A DNA stretch of 64,000 nt from Pectinatus brassicae (GTDB lineage: Bacteria > Bacillota > Negativicutes > Selenomonadales > Selenomonadaceae), in contig NZ_JACHFH010000006.1 of NCBI RefSeq assembly GCF_014201835.1, positions 1 to 64,000 of the forward strand, written 5' to 3'. Below, one piece after another: positions 18,177-26,616 of the stretch. The notes under the pieces are model-generated. The model did not search any database. It saw only the letters and a list, made by a program, of their open reading frames with translations, and was not told where the DNA came from. Made by a program: the position numbers and the translations under genes. Numbering within the stretch: position 1 is the first letter of the stretch; the number at the start of each line of letters is the position of its first letter.

Positions 18177-19437
18177 TCAAGGTGTAAACGGCCAGAAGAA
18201 AGGAATTACAACTGAACATACAATCAATGATATAATTACCAGTGGTATACCAACCTTCACATAGTCCATAAATTTAAAGCGCCCCGGCCCCAAAATCAAG
18301 GTATTTGGTGGTGTTGCTACCGGTGTTGTAAAAGCACATGAAGCTGCTATACCAACTGCCATAAGTACTGGGAATGGCGATACATGCACGGTTTGGGCAA
18401 TGGAAATACCAATAGGTGCCAAAAGCGCCGCTGAGGCAGTATTGGACATAAACTGTGTAAGTCCACATGATAAAATAAACATGGCAACAACTATTATTAC
18501 TGGTGAAGGACTACTTCCCATAAGACTTACAACACCATCAGCTATCATTTTACCAGCACCGGTTTTATCCATAGCACCAGCTAGTGACAGCATACCGGCA
18601 AACAAGAAGATTGTAACCCAGTCAATACCCAAATATGCTTGTTTTTCAGTTAAGCAGCCGGTAAGTACACAAGCCAACGCTCCAATAATAGCTATACTTT
18701 GCATTGGTATACCAACGGTTTTATGAAAACCCATACCTAAAACTACAATTATTAAAATTCCTGCACAGATCATCATTTTCTTAGGATCTTTTGGTTTATC
18801 AGAAACTTCTGTCGGATCAATAGCTTCAGCCATATTAGACGGACATAACTTACTGCCAATCGTAAGCATGTATATTATTGCTACAATGGCTAGCGGAATA
18901 CCATGCATATTCAAAAAAACCAAAGGGCCGAAATCCTGCTGCCTGTAATGCCCCACTCATCAAAATATTAGGCGGAGTCCCAATCATTGTGATAGTACCA
19001 CCGACATTGGCAGCTACTGCTAATGCCATCAATTGCTTGGATACAGATACACGAGCTGCTGCACAAATTTGAATAACAACCGGCATCAAGCAAGCTACTG
19101 TCGCTGTATTAGATGATATTGCCGATAATAAAACCGTAATTATCATCAAATACGCCATTAAACGTTTTTCACTGGAGCCAGCGCTTCGTACTACTGTCAT
19201 CCCAATTTTTTGGGCTAACCCAGTTTGAAACATTGCCGCACCGATAACAAACATACCAGCGAATAATACAACTGTTGAATTGGAAAGACCGGAAAAAACC
19301 TGCTTTGGTGTAAGCACTCCTAAAAGACCTAATGCCACCGATGACCCCATAGCTGTTACTGCTAATGGAATCAATTCTGTAGCAAAAAAGAATGCTGCCA
19401 CCCCTAGAACACATAATGTTAAAATTGCGGGATCCAT
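18177..19437 (-). pseudogene. DASS/SLC13-type anion symporter, frameshifted
   Basis: Two overlapping frames together make one complete carrier of about 420 residues. The first (19437 to 18850) carries the N-terminal half with SSNTATVACLMPV and TMIGTPPNI; the second (to 18177) carries the rest with MSNTASAALLAPIG and TTPVATPPNTLIL. These paired SNT motifs define the divalent anion:sodium symporter family (dicarboxylate, citrate or sulfate). The frame changes between about 18896 and 18920, next to a run of seven T (complement of 18913-18919). Either one extra T or a short deletion a few codons later explains it. It may be a true inactivation or a sequencing error. Confidence 0.85.
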
Positions 19438-19717
19438 AAAGCCTTACCTCCTAAGTTTACATATATATTTTTTTTTTCACTTAGAACACTTTCCTCATAA
19501 ATTCATTATAACAACAATGGCAAGTTTATCTAGAAAATTTTTATTTGTCTAATTAAAGAAAATTTTCACTTAATACTATAAAGCCTTATATCGCAAGCGT
19601 TTGTCGCATCTATTCTTTAATGTAATACATTCTATGCGTTTTTAACATCTAATATTTTTATCATAATTTATGTTTTTGTTTAAATTATACGACATTTTAA
19701 AATATTATAATAGTGAT
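19438..19717. other. long intergenic region upstream of the carrier
   Basis: About 280 AT-rich bases without a credible gene. On the minus strand a TATAAT at 19505-19510 with a weak -35 (TAGATA at 19527-19532) could start the carrier/pump operon. No riboswitch or repeat was recognised. Confidence 0.4.
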
Positions 19718-19755
19718 AAAAAAATACCAGAAAATAAAATTTCTGGTATTTTTTC
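19718..19755 (-). terminator. terminator after the FSA-like aldolase gene
   Basis: Stem AATACCAGAAA / TTTCTGGTATT (about 19719-19733 with 19740-19754) with T runs on the outgoing minus strand, just past the aldolase stop. Confidence 0.85.
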
Positions 19756-19760
19756 ATCAA

Positions 19761-20438
19761 TTAAAGCTTATTAAGCGTTTTATTGCCATAAATTGCCTGC
19801 CAGTCAGCCGCAAAATCATCTACTGCTTTTTGTATTGATGGCACTGCAAATGCGGCTAATAAAATATCAGGAGCAATTGTTGCCGTCTGTGCTCCGGCGC
19901 CAAATGCTGTATTAACCTGAGCAATATTTTTAAAGCTGGCTGCCAAAATCTGTGTTCCATATCCATATACAGCTATCATTTCAGCAAAGGATGCTATAGT
20001 AGCTGCCGCATCAATATCAAGATTTTCCATACGATTAAAATATGGTGCTATATAATCCGCACCAGCTTCCATGGCCATAAATCCCTGGGTCTTAGTATAA
20101 ATAGCGGTAGCTGTAATATTAACATTTTCTTTTTTCAGTGCCATTATTGCCTTAAGTCCATTGGGTGTAACGGGTATTTTTATAAATACATCTTTATCGA
20201 TTTTTTGCAAAATCGTATGTGCTTCATCCATAATACCTGCATAATCTTGTGCCAATATCTGTACATGCAGACTCTTATCAGCACCAATAATACTGCGGAT
20301 TTTTTTTAAGTGGTTAAAAAAATCAATTTTTCCCTCTTTTTTTATAATACTGGGATTGCTTGTAATACCAGCAAGCGGCAATAAATCATTGCATTTTTCA
20401 ATCATTTTCAAATTAGCAGTATCAATTAAATATCTCAT
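19761..20438 (-). CDS. fsa: transaldolase-like fructose-6-phosphate aldolase (FSA family)
   Basis: Class I aldolase of 225 residues, the size of FsaA/MipB and the short TalC group. The Schiff-base lysine is in [11 protein letters not shown] near residue 87, and [31 protein letters not shown] matches the family core. FSA enzymes split or form ketose 6-phosphates and ketose analogues using dihydroxyacetone or hydroxyacetone as donor. It is downstream of a glycyl radical enzyme and its activase, as fsaA is near ybiW in E. coli. This suggests that it cleaves the sugar-derived product of the radical enzyme rather than acting in the pentose phosphate pathway. That link is inferred from context. Confidence 0.9.
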   Translation of the reverse strand: [225 protein letters not shown]

Positions 20439-20522
20439 TATATTTCTCCCTTAAGTTTATTTTTCTATTAAGCTATTATAACAAAATCCCACACTATATT
20501 ACCGCTTAAAAAACTTCCATAA

Positions 20523-21428
20523 TCAGCGGAAATTTTTAATGCCAGCTTCTTTTATGATGCTGTAAAAAGAATTCATTTCCGCTTGTGTATATAACGGCTT
20601 ATCTTCAACAAAGCAATAATCGTAAGCAACATGCTGATATTTGGCCCGCGCCAGCGGATTATAATTTAATAATTCATAATTTACATTTTTATTCCATTTA
20701 GCAAGCGTCTCGGCAATAAGTGACAAATTTTCTTTTGTCGCTGTATATTTGGGAATAAGCGGCGTTCTTATAATAACCTTATTACTATACTTTGACTGCA
20801 ATACTTTTTTTATATTGTTTTTTATTAGAATATTATCCATGTTTGTATATTTTTTATGCTTACCATTATCATATATCTTAAAATCTACAAACAATGTATC
20901 GATAAATGGCAAAGCCTGCTCTATTTTTTCCCAGACCGCAAAAAATGATGTTTCCACAGCTGTATAAATACCCGCCAACTGTAATTTTTCCAAAAATTTT
21001 ATTATAAAATCAGCCTGAAAAAAAGGTTCTCCCCCCGATAATGTTACACCACCACCATATTTAAAAAATGGCATATCCTTTTTCACTATTGTCATTAATT
21101 CATCACTGCTATAATATTTGCTGTCCATACGCAAAGCTCCACTGGGACAAATATATTCATATTCAGCCGCATCTATCACTTTGCTGGTATCAATAATAAT
21201 TTTATTATTTTCCATTGTGACAGCATTATCTTTAAGCTTAATGCAATAATTACATAAAATACATTTTGCTGGAAAATGCACAAGCCTGGCATTCTTCTCA
21301 ATTCCTTCGGGATTTTGACACCATATACAGTGCAATGGACATCCCTTAAAAAAAATCGTTGTTCTTATACCAGCTCCATCATGCATAGAAAAACGCCTGA
21401 TATCAAAGATCAGTGCCCTGTTCTTCAT
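20523..21428 (-). CDS. pflC: glycyl radical enzyme activating protein
   Basis: Radical SAM activase that installs the glycyl radical on the enzyme encoded just upstream. The SAM cluster motif is GCPLHCIWC near residues 30-38 and GGGVTLSGGEPFFQ follows. A ferredoxin-like insert is present between them (CILCNYC and later YICPSG) as in the larger PflC/YbiY class, but it has fewer cysteines than the usual two-cluster pattern, so one auxiliary cluster may be lost. Its start overlaps the radical enzyme stop by four bases, which indicates translational coupling. Confidence 0.92.
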   Translation of the reverse strand: MKNRALIFDIRRFSMHDGAGIRTTIFFKGCPLHCIWCQNPEGIEKNARLVHFPAKCILCNYCIKLKDNAVTMENNKIIIDTSKVIDAAEYEYICPSGALRMDSKYYSSDELMTIVKKDMPFFKYGGGVTLSGGEPFFQADFIIKFLEKLQLAGIYTAVETSFFAVWEKIEQALPFIDTLFVDFKIYDNGKHKKYTNMDNILIKNNIKKVLQSKYSNKVIIRTPLIPKYTATKENLSLIAETLAKWNKNVNYELLNYNPLARAKYQHVAYDYCFVEDKPLYTQAEMNSFYSIIKEAGIKNFR

Positions 21429-23782
21429 ACGGCATCATACTGGGTTCTGGCGATTATTTCATCCTGCAATTTACCATCTAATTCAGTAAAATAAGCCGTA
21501 TAGCCAGCAACTCTTACAGTAAGACTGCGATATTTTTCTGGATTTTTTTTAGCTTCCTGAAGATCTTCCTTATGAAGAACATTAAACTGAATATGAGGAA
21601 TCTTTAAATCGACAAAAGTGCGTAAAAACATCGCAAATTTTTTAATTCCCTGCTCAGTTGCAAAAAATTCCGGCAGAAATTTCATATTTAATAAGCCGCC
21701 GTTTGACGTCAAATTATTATCGAGCCGCCCTACCGACTGTAAAACAGCTGTCGGCCCAGCTGCATCACGCCCATATACAGGTGACATTCCCCCATCAGCT
21801 AATGGTTGCTCTGCTAATCGTCCATCCGGCGTTGCCCCAACATTTTCCCCCATTGGTACATGTGCAGAAACTGTATACATACCCGTATGATAAAGTCCGC
21901 CGCGATGATTTTTATAATGAGTAAGTTTTTCTCTAAAATATTGTGCCCATTTAACCGCGATATTATCAACCCATTTAACATCATTACCATATTTAGCTAC
22001 TTTATTTTCAACCATAGCTTTTATTACTGGATATCCTTGGAAATTTTTTTGCAATGCTGTTAACATTTCTGTACCAGTGATACGTTTTTCTTTATAAATT
22101 AATTGATAAAGTACTGCCATACTATCAGCAATATTAGCTGCCTGAATTATTTGTATACCCGATAAATTATAATGGGCTCCGCCAGCTGTAACATCAAGTC
22201 CTTTTTCCATACAATCATCGATCACCGCTGACAAAAACGGCGATGGCAGTAAATCCATATGTCCCTGCTCAACCTCGGCACAGGCTTTTATCATTTTTCC
22301 CATAAAATAATCGATCTGCCCGGCAAAAGCATTTTCTAATTCTTCAAATGAATCATATGTGTCAAGCCCCCCTATATCCAGCCCCATCTGTCTACCGGTA
22401 AGCAGACACTTACCATGATTCATTGCCAATTCCAATGCTTTATTTAAATTAAACATGGCAGCATCACTCCACCCAAGATTATTTCCCTGCGTAGTAAGCT
22501 CTACACAGCCCACAATGGCATAATCCAAAGCATCTTTAGGCGCAATCTGCAAAGACTCTATCATTGTATCAACTACAGCTTCATCATTAAAAAACTGCGG
22601 CATACCACTGCCTTTAGCTACAACAGCTATTGATTTTTCCAATAAGTTTTGTGATGTATTTTTATTTAAGCGTACCGATAAATTCGGCTGCGGCAACCCC
22701 AAGTCTTCCTGTGCCTGCAAAAACATATATGATAAATCATTTTCGGCAGCATTGCCATTTTCATCGAGTCCGCCAATCGCTATATTAAACCCAATGGGAA
22801 ATCCAGCAAAATATTTAGCGCTATTGGTATTGCGCATATAGACAATTTGGTTGAACTTAAGCCATAAGCATTCTATTATTGTTAAAGCCTTTTCTTTATC
22901 TAAGCTCCCCTTGTCAATATCCCGCTTATAAAATAGATATAAATATCTATCCATACGCCCCGGTGAAAAAGATGAGGCATTAGATTCCATCTGCAATATG
23001 ACAAATAAAAACCACAGTGACTGAACCGCCTGATGAAAACTTTCAGGCGCATTATTGGCAATAAATCCACAAATATCAGCCATCTCCAGTAAATTTTTCT
23101 TATACTGCGTATTTTCAGCAGCCATTTGCTTTAATAATTCACTATATCTATGCATAAATATTTGCGCACCATCCATAGTTATAATGATTGCTTTATAAAA
23201 ATTTTGCTGCTTATTGGTAAGATTTTCACTTTGCAATTTCTGCTGTGCCTGCTGCTTTATTTGTTCTGGTCCCATTTGCAGCCATAAATCACAATCCGGG
23301 CAAATATGCCCCTGTGAATGGTCAGTTTGGTTTATTTTGGCTACCTTACTTATAGCCGAAAACTCTTCGCCAAATTTATCTTTTAAGATATCTTCGAGTG
23401 ATTTTCCCTGCCAATATGGTTTTATCACTTCCCGATATGTTTTTATATCTGCTCCTTTAACATTAAACTTATCCTGTGAACGAGTTGGCAGCGTTTCCAG
23501 TTCTTTATCTATCCACAAGCCACCGCTTTCCGGTGACACAACACCATAACGTACACCTTTAGTACGATTGCCGACAATGAGTTCTTCCGGCTCAATGGCT
23601 ATTTCCATTTCCTGCAAAGCAGCCTTCAACGCCAGTGCTCTTTTTATTATTACAGGTTTTTCCTCATTTTCCTGATAAATACGTGTCGTTATAAGTGCCT
23701 GCTCTATCGACATATACCGCTTTTGCCGCAGCATTCTTTCTTTTAATAAATTTATTCTTTTCTGCCTTGATAAGCTTTCCAT
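21425..23782 (-). CDS. pflD: glycyl radical enzyme (PflD/YbiW class)
   Basis: 785-residue member of the pyruvate formate-lyase superfamily. The thiyl cysteine lies in VGCVELT (Cys426), with Glu428 as in the dehydratase/lyase branch rather than the CC pair of true pyruvate formate-lyase. The glycyl radical motif is RVAGYTAYF with Gly760. A CPDCDLW pair near 161-164 is present in the N-terminal region. It is not CutC, HpdB or a benzylsuccinate synthase by its neighbours. With an adjacent FSA aldolase it fits the PflD/YbiW group, for which cleavage of 1,5-anhydroglucitol 6-phosphate has been reported as I recall. The substrate here is inferred, not shown. Confidence 0.88.
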   Translation of the reverse strand: MESLSRQKRINLLKERMLRQKRYMSIEQALITTRIYQENEEKPVIIKRALALKAALQEMEIAIEPEELIVGNRTKGVRYGVVSPESGGLWIDKELETLPTRSQDKFNVKGADIKTYREVIKPYWQGKSLEDILKDKFGEEFSAISKVAKINQTDHSQGHICPDCDLWLQMGPEQIKQQAQQKLQSENLTNKQQNFYKAIIITMDGAQIFMHRYSELLKQMAAENTQYKKNLLEMADICGFIANNAPESFHQAVQSLWFLFVILQMESNASSFSPGRMDRYLYLFYKRDIDKGSLDKEKALTIIECLWLKFNQIVYMRNTNSAKYFAGFPIGFNIAIGGLDENGNAAENDLSYMFLQAQEDLGLPQPNLSVRLNKNTSQNLLEKSIAVVAKGSGMPQFFNDEAVVDTMIESLQIAPKDALDYAIVGCVELTTQGNNLGWSDAAMFNLNKALELAMNHGKCLLTGRQMGLDIGGLDTYDSFEELENAFAGQIDYFMGKMIKACAEVEQGHMDLLPSPFLSAVIDDCMEKGLDVTAGGAHYNLSGIQIIQAANIADSMAVLYQLIYKEKRITGTEMLTALQKNFQGYPVIKAMVENKVAKYGNDVKWVDNIAVKWAQYFREKLTHYKNHRGGLYHTGMYTVSAHVPMGENVGATPDGRLAEQPLADGGMSPVYGRDAAGPTAVLQSVGRLDNNLTSNGGLLNMKFLPEFFATEQGIKKFAMFLRTFVDLKIPHIQFNVLHKEDLQEAKKNPEKYRSLTVRVAGYTAYFTELDGKLQDEIIARTQYDAV

Positions 23783-23800
23783 GTAATCCCCTCCCTTTTA

Positions 23801-23839
23801 TTATTGTTTAATATTATTGTTTAATATTATTGTATATTG
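23801..23839. repeat. 13-base tandem repeat in the radical enzyme promoter
   Basis: TTATTGTTTAATA at 23801-23813 and again at 23814-23826, then a diverged TTATTGTATATTG at 23827-23839 and a partial fourth copy. It lies just upstream of the glycyl radical enzyme start and may be the operator of the DeoR regulator encoded behind it. Confidence 0.55.
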
Positions 23840-23875
23840 TTTTTTATTGTTTTTCAATGAATCAGGAAAAAAATT

Positions 23876-23909
23876 AAAGACCTTTTAATATCACTACTAA
23901 AAAGTCTTT
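23876..23909 (-). terminator. terminator after the DeoR gene
   Basis: Imperfect stem AAAGACCTTTTA / TAAAAAGTCTTT with an outgoing T-rich tract (complement of 23864-23873). It ends the regulator transcript before the radical enzyme promoter. Confidence 0.65.
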
Positions 23910-23913
23910 TTTC

Positions 23914-24675
23914 TTATATTACTTCAATTTGATATTCTTGTAATTTTTTATATAACTGCTCTGATAATTCTTTTTCTGTAATAATAGCATTAAATTCAGT
24001 AATATCAGCATAACGAAAATTACCACTATGAGAAAACTTGGCTGTTTCTGCCATCATATATACCTTACTGGCTGCCTGCAGCGCTGTTTTTTTCGTATAA
24101 CCATCTTCGGCTTTATAAGTATAAACTGCATTCGCCGCAATATCTATTCCCACAGTCCCAATAAACGCACTGTCAAAATGAAACTTTTTAAGTAAGTTAT
24201 TAGTAATAGTACCAACAAAACCGTCACTGCCGGAATTAAGCACACCGCCAATAAATATAAGTTCAATATTGGGGACTGATGCTGCTATATTCATTATTGC
24301 AATCATATTGGTTATAACAGTAATCTTCATACCAGCATCAGCCAATATTTTTATAAGCTCAATATTAGCCGTAGATATATCAAGAAATATAACATCACCT
24401 GTCTGAACAAATTTTTTAGCCTTTTGTGCTATGATTTTTTTTTCAGCAATATTTATATTTTTACGCTGCTGCACATTTAATAAATGAGTGTTTTTTCTTA
24501 CCAAAACTGCCCCGCCATATACACGTTTAAGCAAATTTTTTTTCTCTAAAACCGCCAAATCCTTACGGATACAATCATCAGTTACCGAGAATTTTTCGCT
24601 TAGCTCTTTTACCAAAACTTTGGCATTTTCCTGCAGTACTTGTATTATTTTTTCCTGCCGCTCCTGTACAAACAT
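23914..24675 (-). CDS. DeoR-family transcriptional regulator
   Basis: Sugar-phosphate-responsive repressor of 253 residues. The N-terminal helix-turn-helix is at about 5-58 (VKELSEKFSVTDDCIRKDLAVLEKKNLLKRVYGGAV with the typical RVYGGA end) and the C-terminal DeoR sensor domain has the GDVIFLDIS and TNMIAIMNIA patterns. It stands directly upstream of the glycyl radical enzyme, on the same strand but separated by a terminator, so it probably controls that operon in response to a phosphorylated sugar. The 13-base tandem repeats at 23801 are the likely operator. Confidence 0.9.
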   Translation of the reverse strand: MFVQERQEKIIQVLQENAKVLVKELSEKFSVTDDCIRKDLAVLEKKNLLKRVYGGAVLVRKNTHLLNVQQRKNINIAEKKIIAQKAKKFVQTGDVIFLDISTANIELIKILADAGMKITVITNMIAIMNIAASVPNIELIFIGGVLNSGSDGFVGTITNNLLKKFHFDSAFIGTVGIDIAANAVYTYKAEDGYTKKTALQAASKVYMMAETAKFSHSGNFRYADITEFNAIITEKELSEQLYKKLQEYQIEVI

Positions 24676-24750
24676 AATATTTCTCCTAAAACTATTTTGC
24701 CAAATTTTCTATTTTTAATTACTTCATTATACCATATAAAAAGAAGTCAT

Positions 24751-24802
24751 AAAAAAACCGACCTCCCATTTGTTAGATTTTTGTCTAACTTTTGGGGGTC
24801 GG
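24751..24802 (-). terminator. terminator after the MsrA-like gene
   Basis: Outer stem CCGACC... / ...GGTCGG (24758-24802) enclosing a second small hairpin GTTAG/CTAAC (about 24772-24789), then seven T on the minus strand (24751-24757). Confidence 0.8.
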
Positions 24803-24828
24803 AACAAAAACAATAACTTCTGTTTATG

Positions 24829-25398
24829 CTAATTGTCAATTATTGACAATTCTTTAAGCCGTGCAAAATCGATAAACGTCTTTTTAGTAGGATTTTTATG
24901 CAAATAATTTTGATGAATTTCTTCTGCTGCATAGAAATTTTCTAATTTTTTAGTTTCAACATAGCATTTTCTATAAGTTTTTCCACTTGAAGGATCATTC
25001 ACTGTAATATTAGCTGTCGTAATAACTGGTGCTTTTCCCTTGGAGATTATAAAATTCATATACAATTGTATTATTGGCAAATCTTCATTCTCACAATAAT
25101 ATATACCTGTTCGATACATTCTCCCAGAACACTTGCCCTGCTTATCTTCACTATAGGGATCAATTACCGTAAATAAGACATCCAGCAATGTCGATAAATC
25201 TATTTTTTTCGGATTATATTCAATTTTTATCCCCATCACAGCATCAATATTACCATTCAGAATCTGCATATACATTGGTGCTGTCATCCCAGCATTAATA
25301 TAGCCTGCTGTTACATTTACCACACCTTTTATCCGTGAAAAAACTTTCTGCAGTTCATAAAAACTGCCGCCAGAAAAATATATTGTTTTAATAAACAT
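24829..25398 (-). CDS. MsrA-like protein with Ser at the catalytic position
   Basis: Homologue of peptide methionine-S-sulfoxide reductase over its full length: GGSFYELQKVFSRIKGVVNV, AGYINAG, IEYNPKKIDLSTLL, DPYSEDKQG, MYRTGIYY and the end FYAAEEIHQNYLHKNP. The nucleophile of MsrA sits in GCFW; here the motif is GSFY with Ser12 (codon AGT, so neither cysteine nor selenocysteine). The GHAEAV motif is also changed to GNIDAV, which swaps the catalytic Glu for Asp. A working sulfoxide reductase is therefore unlikely by the known mechanism. Five other cysteines remain. It follows meaB by about 30 bases and ends that transcript. Confidence 0.85.
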   Translation of the reverse strand: MFIKTIYFSGGSFYELQKVFSRIKGVVNVTAGYINAGMTAPMYMQILNGNIDAVMGIKIEYNPKKIDLSTLLDVLFTVIDPYSEDKQGKCSGRMYRTGIYYCENEDLPIIQLYMNFIISKGKAPVITTANITVNDPSSGKTYRKCYVETKKLENFYAAEEIHQNYLHKNPTKKTFIDFARLKELSIIDN

Positions 25399-25431
25399 TT
25401 CTTTCCTTCCAATTTATGTGACAATTGATAA

Positions 25432-26613
25432 TTACTGAGATGTATTAAATAAATCAACGCGTTTCTTAGCAGCACGCTCAATATCAAAAACTTGTATAAG
25501 TTCAGCCACTGCCTGCGTGGGCGAAATTTTCCCCATCAATACTGCTTCACGAACTTCCGGCATTCGACCATTTATTACCGGATCATCAAAAAACAAATTA
25601 TGCAGATGTTCATCAATCATACTATGCACCCATGCCAATAATTGATTATCCCGCCGTTTTTGAAATGATCCCTTGGCTTTGGTTGCCGAAACAAAAGCAT
25701 TTATTACCTGCCACAATTCCAGTAATCCTGTCTTTTTTAAGGCAGAACAAAGGTACGCATGGGTCTTCCACCCCTCTGTTGCCGGTCTGATATATTCAAT
25801 CATTCTTTCATATTCACCACGTGATACCTTAGCTTTCAACAAATTATCACCATCAGCTTTATTGATAACAATGGCATCAGCCAGTTCCATTATTCCTTTT
25901 TTTATGCCCTGCAGCTCATCGCCAGCTCCGGTTAATACCACCAGCATAAAAAAGTCAACCATGGAACGGACAGTTACTTCTGACTGCCCGACACCAACGG
26001 TTTCTATAATGATAATATCATAACCGGCTGCCTCACACATCAGCATTGTTTCACGGCTTTTTCTGGCTACACCGCCCAAAGTTCCTCCAGCTGGTGATGG
26101 TCTTATAAAGGCATTTTGGTTGCGTGACAAAGTTCCCATACGCGTTTTATCACCAAGAATTGATCCCTTAGTAACTGAACTTGTAGGATCTATTGTCAAA
26201 ACAGCTACCTTATGTCCATTTTCACACAACATATTACCAAAAGCTTCAATTATCGTACTTTTCCCGGCCCCTGGCACACCAGTTATTCCTATTCGCAGTG
26301 CTTTTCCCGTACGCACCAGCAAACGCTGCAGCACTTGCTGGGCTTTGGAAAAATGGGCCGGGTTATTACTTTCAATTAGGGTAATTGCCCGCGACAACAC
26401 CATCCGTTCGCCACGGGTTACCCCATCAACATAATCATCAACAGTCAGTATTTTTCTGCGTATTTTTTTACGCTGTCCTTGTATTATTTTAGGATTTATA
26501 TTGCCAACTGTAGTATCTTTTATATTATCAATTCCATCCATGACGCTGCAGGCAAATGCTTTATCATTGTCATTAGGCGCCCATTCAGGTTTAAAACTTT
26601 TATATTCAGCCAT
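25432..26613 (-). CDS. meaB: methylmalonyl-CoA mutase-associated GTPase MeaB
   Basis: G3E-family GTPase that loads and protects adenosylcobalamin in methylmalonyl-CoA mutase. Walker A is GVPGAGKST, switch regions include TVGVGQSEV, and the base-recognition motif is NKADG. A longer than usual N-terminus of about 75 residues precedes the GTPase domain, and the C-terminal dimerisation helix bundle is present (393 residues in all). It is three bases from mutB, which makes co-translation likely, and this placement confirms the function of both. Confidence 0.95.
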   Translation of the reverse strand: MAEYKSFKPEWAPNDNDKAFACSVMDGIDNIKDTTVGNINPKIIQGQRKKIRRKILTVDDYVDGVTRGERMVLSRAITLIESNNPAHFSKAQQVLQRLLVRTGKALRIGITGVPGAGKSTIIEAFGNMLCENGHKVAVLTIDPTSSVTKGSILGDKTRMGTLSRNQNAFIRPSPAGGTLGGVARKSRETMLMCEAAGYDIIIIETVGVGQSEVTVRSMVDFFMLVVLTGAGDELQGIKKGIMELADAIVINKADGDNLLKAKVSRGEYERMIEYIRPATEGWKTHAYLCSALKKTGLLELWQVINAFVSATKAKGSFQKRRDNQLLAWVHSMIDEHLHNLFFDDPVINGRMPEVREAVLMGKISPTQAVAELIQVFDIERAAKKRVDLFNTSQ

Positions 26614-26616
26614 CTG

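Noticed and set aside
23801-23850. Possible CRISPR-like repeats
   Set aside because: Units are 13 bases, directly adjacent and without spacers.
24829-25398. Selenocysteine at the MsrA active site
   Set aside because: The codon is AGT (Ser), not TGA, and no SECIS-like hairpin was noticed after it.
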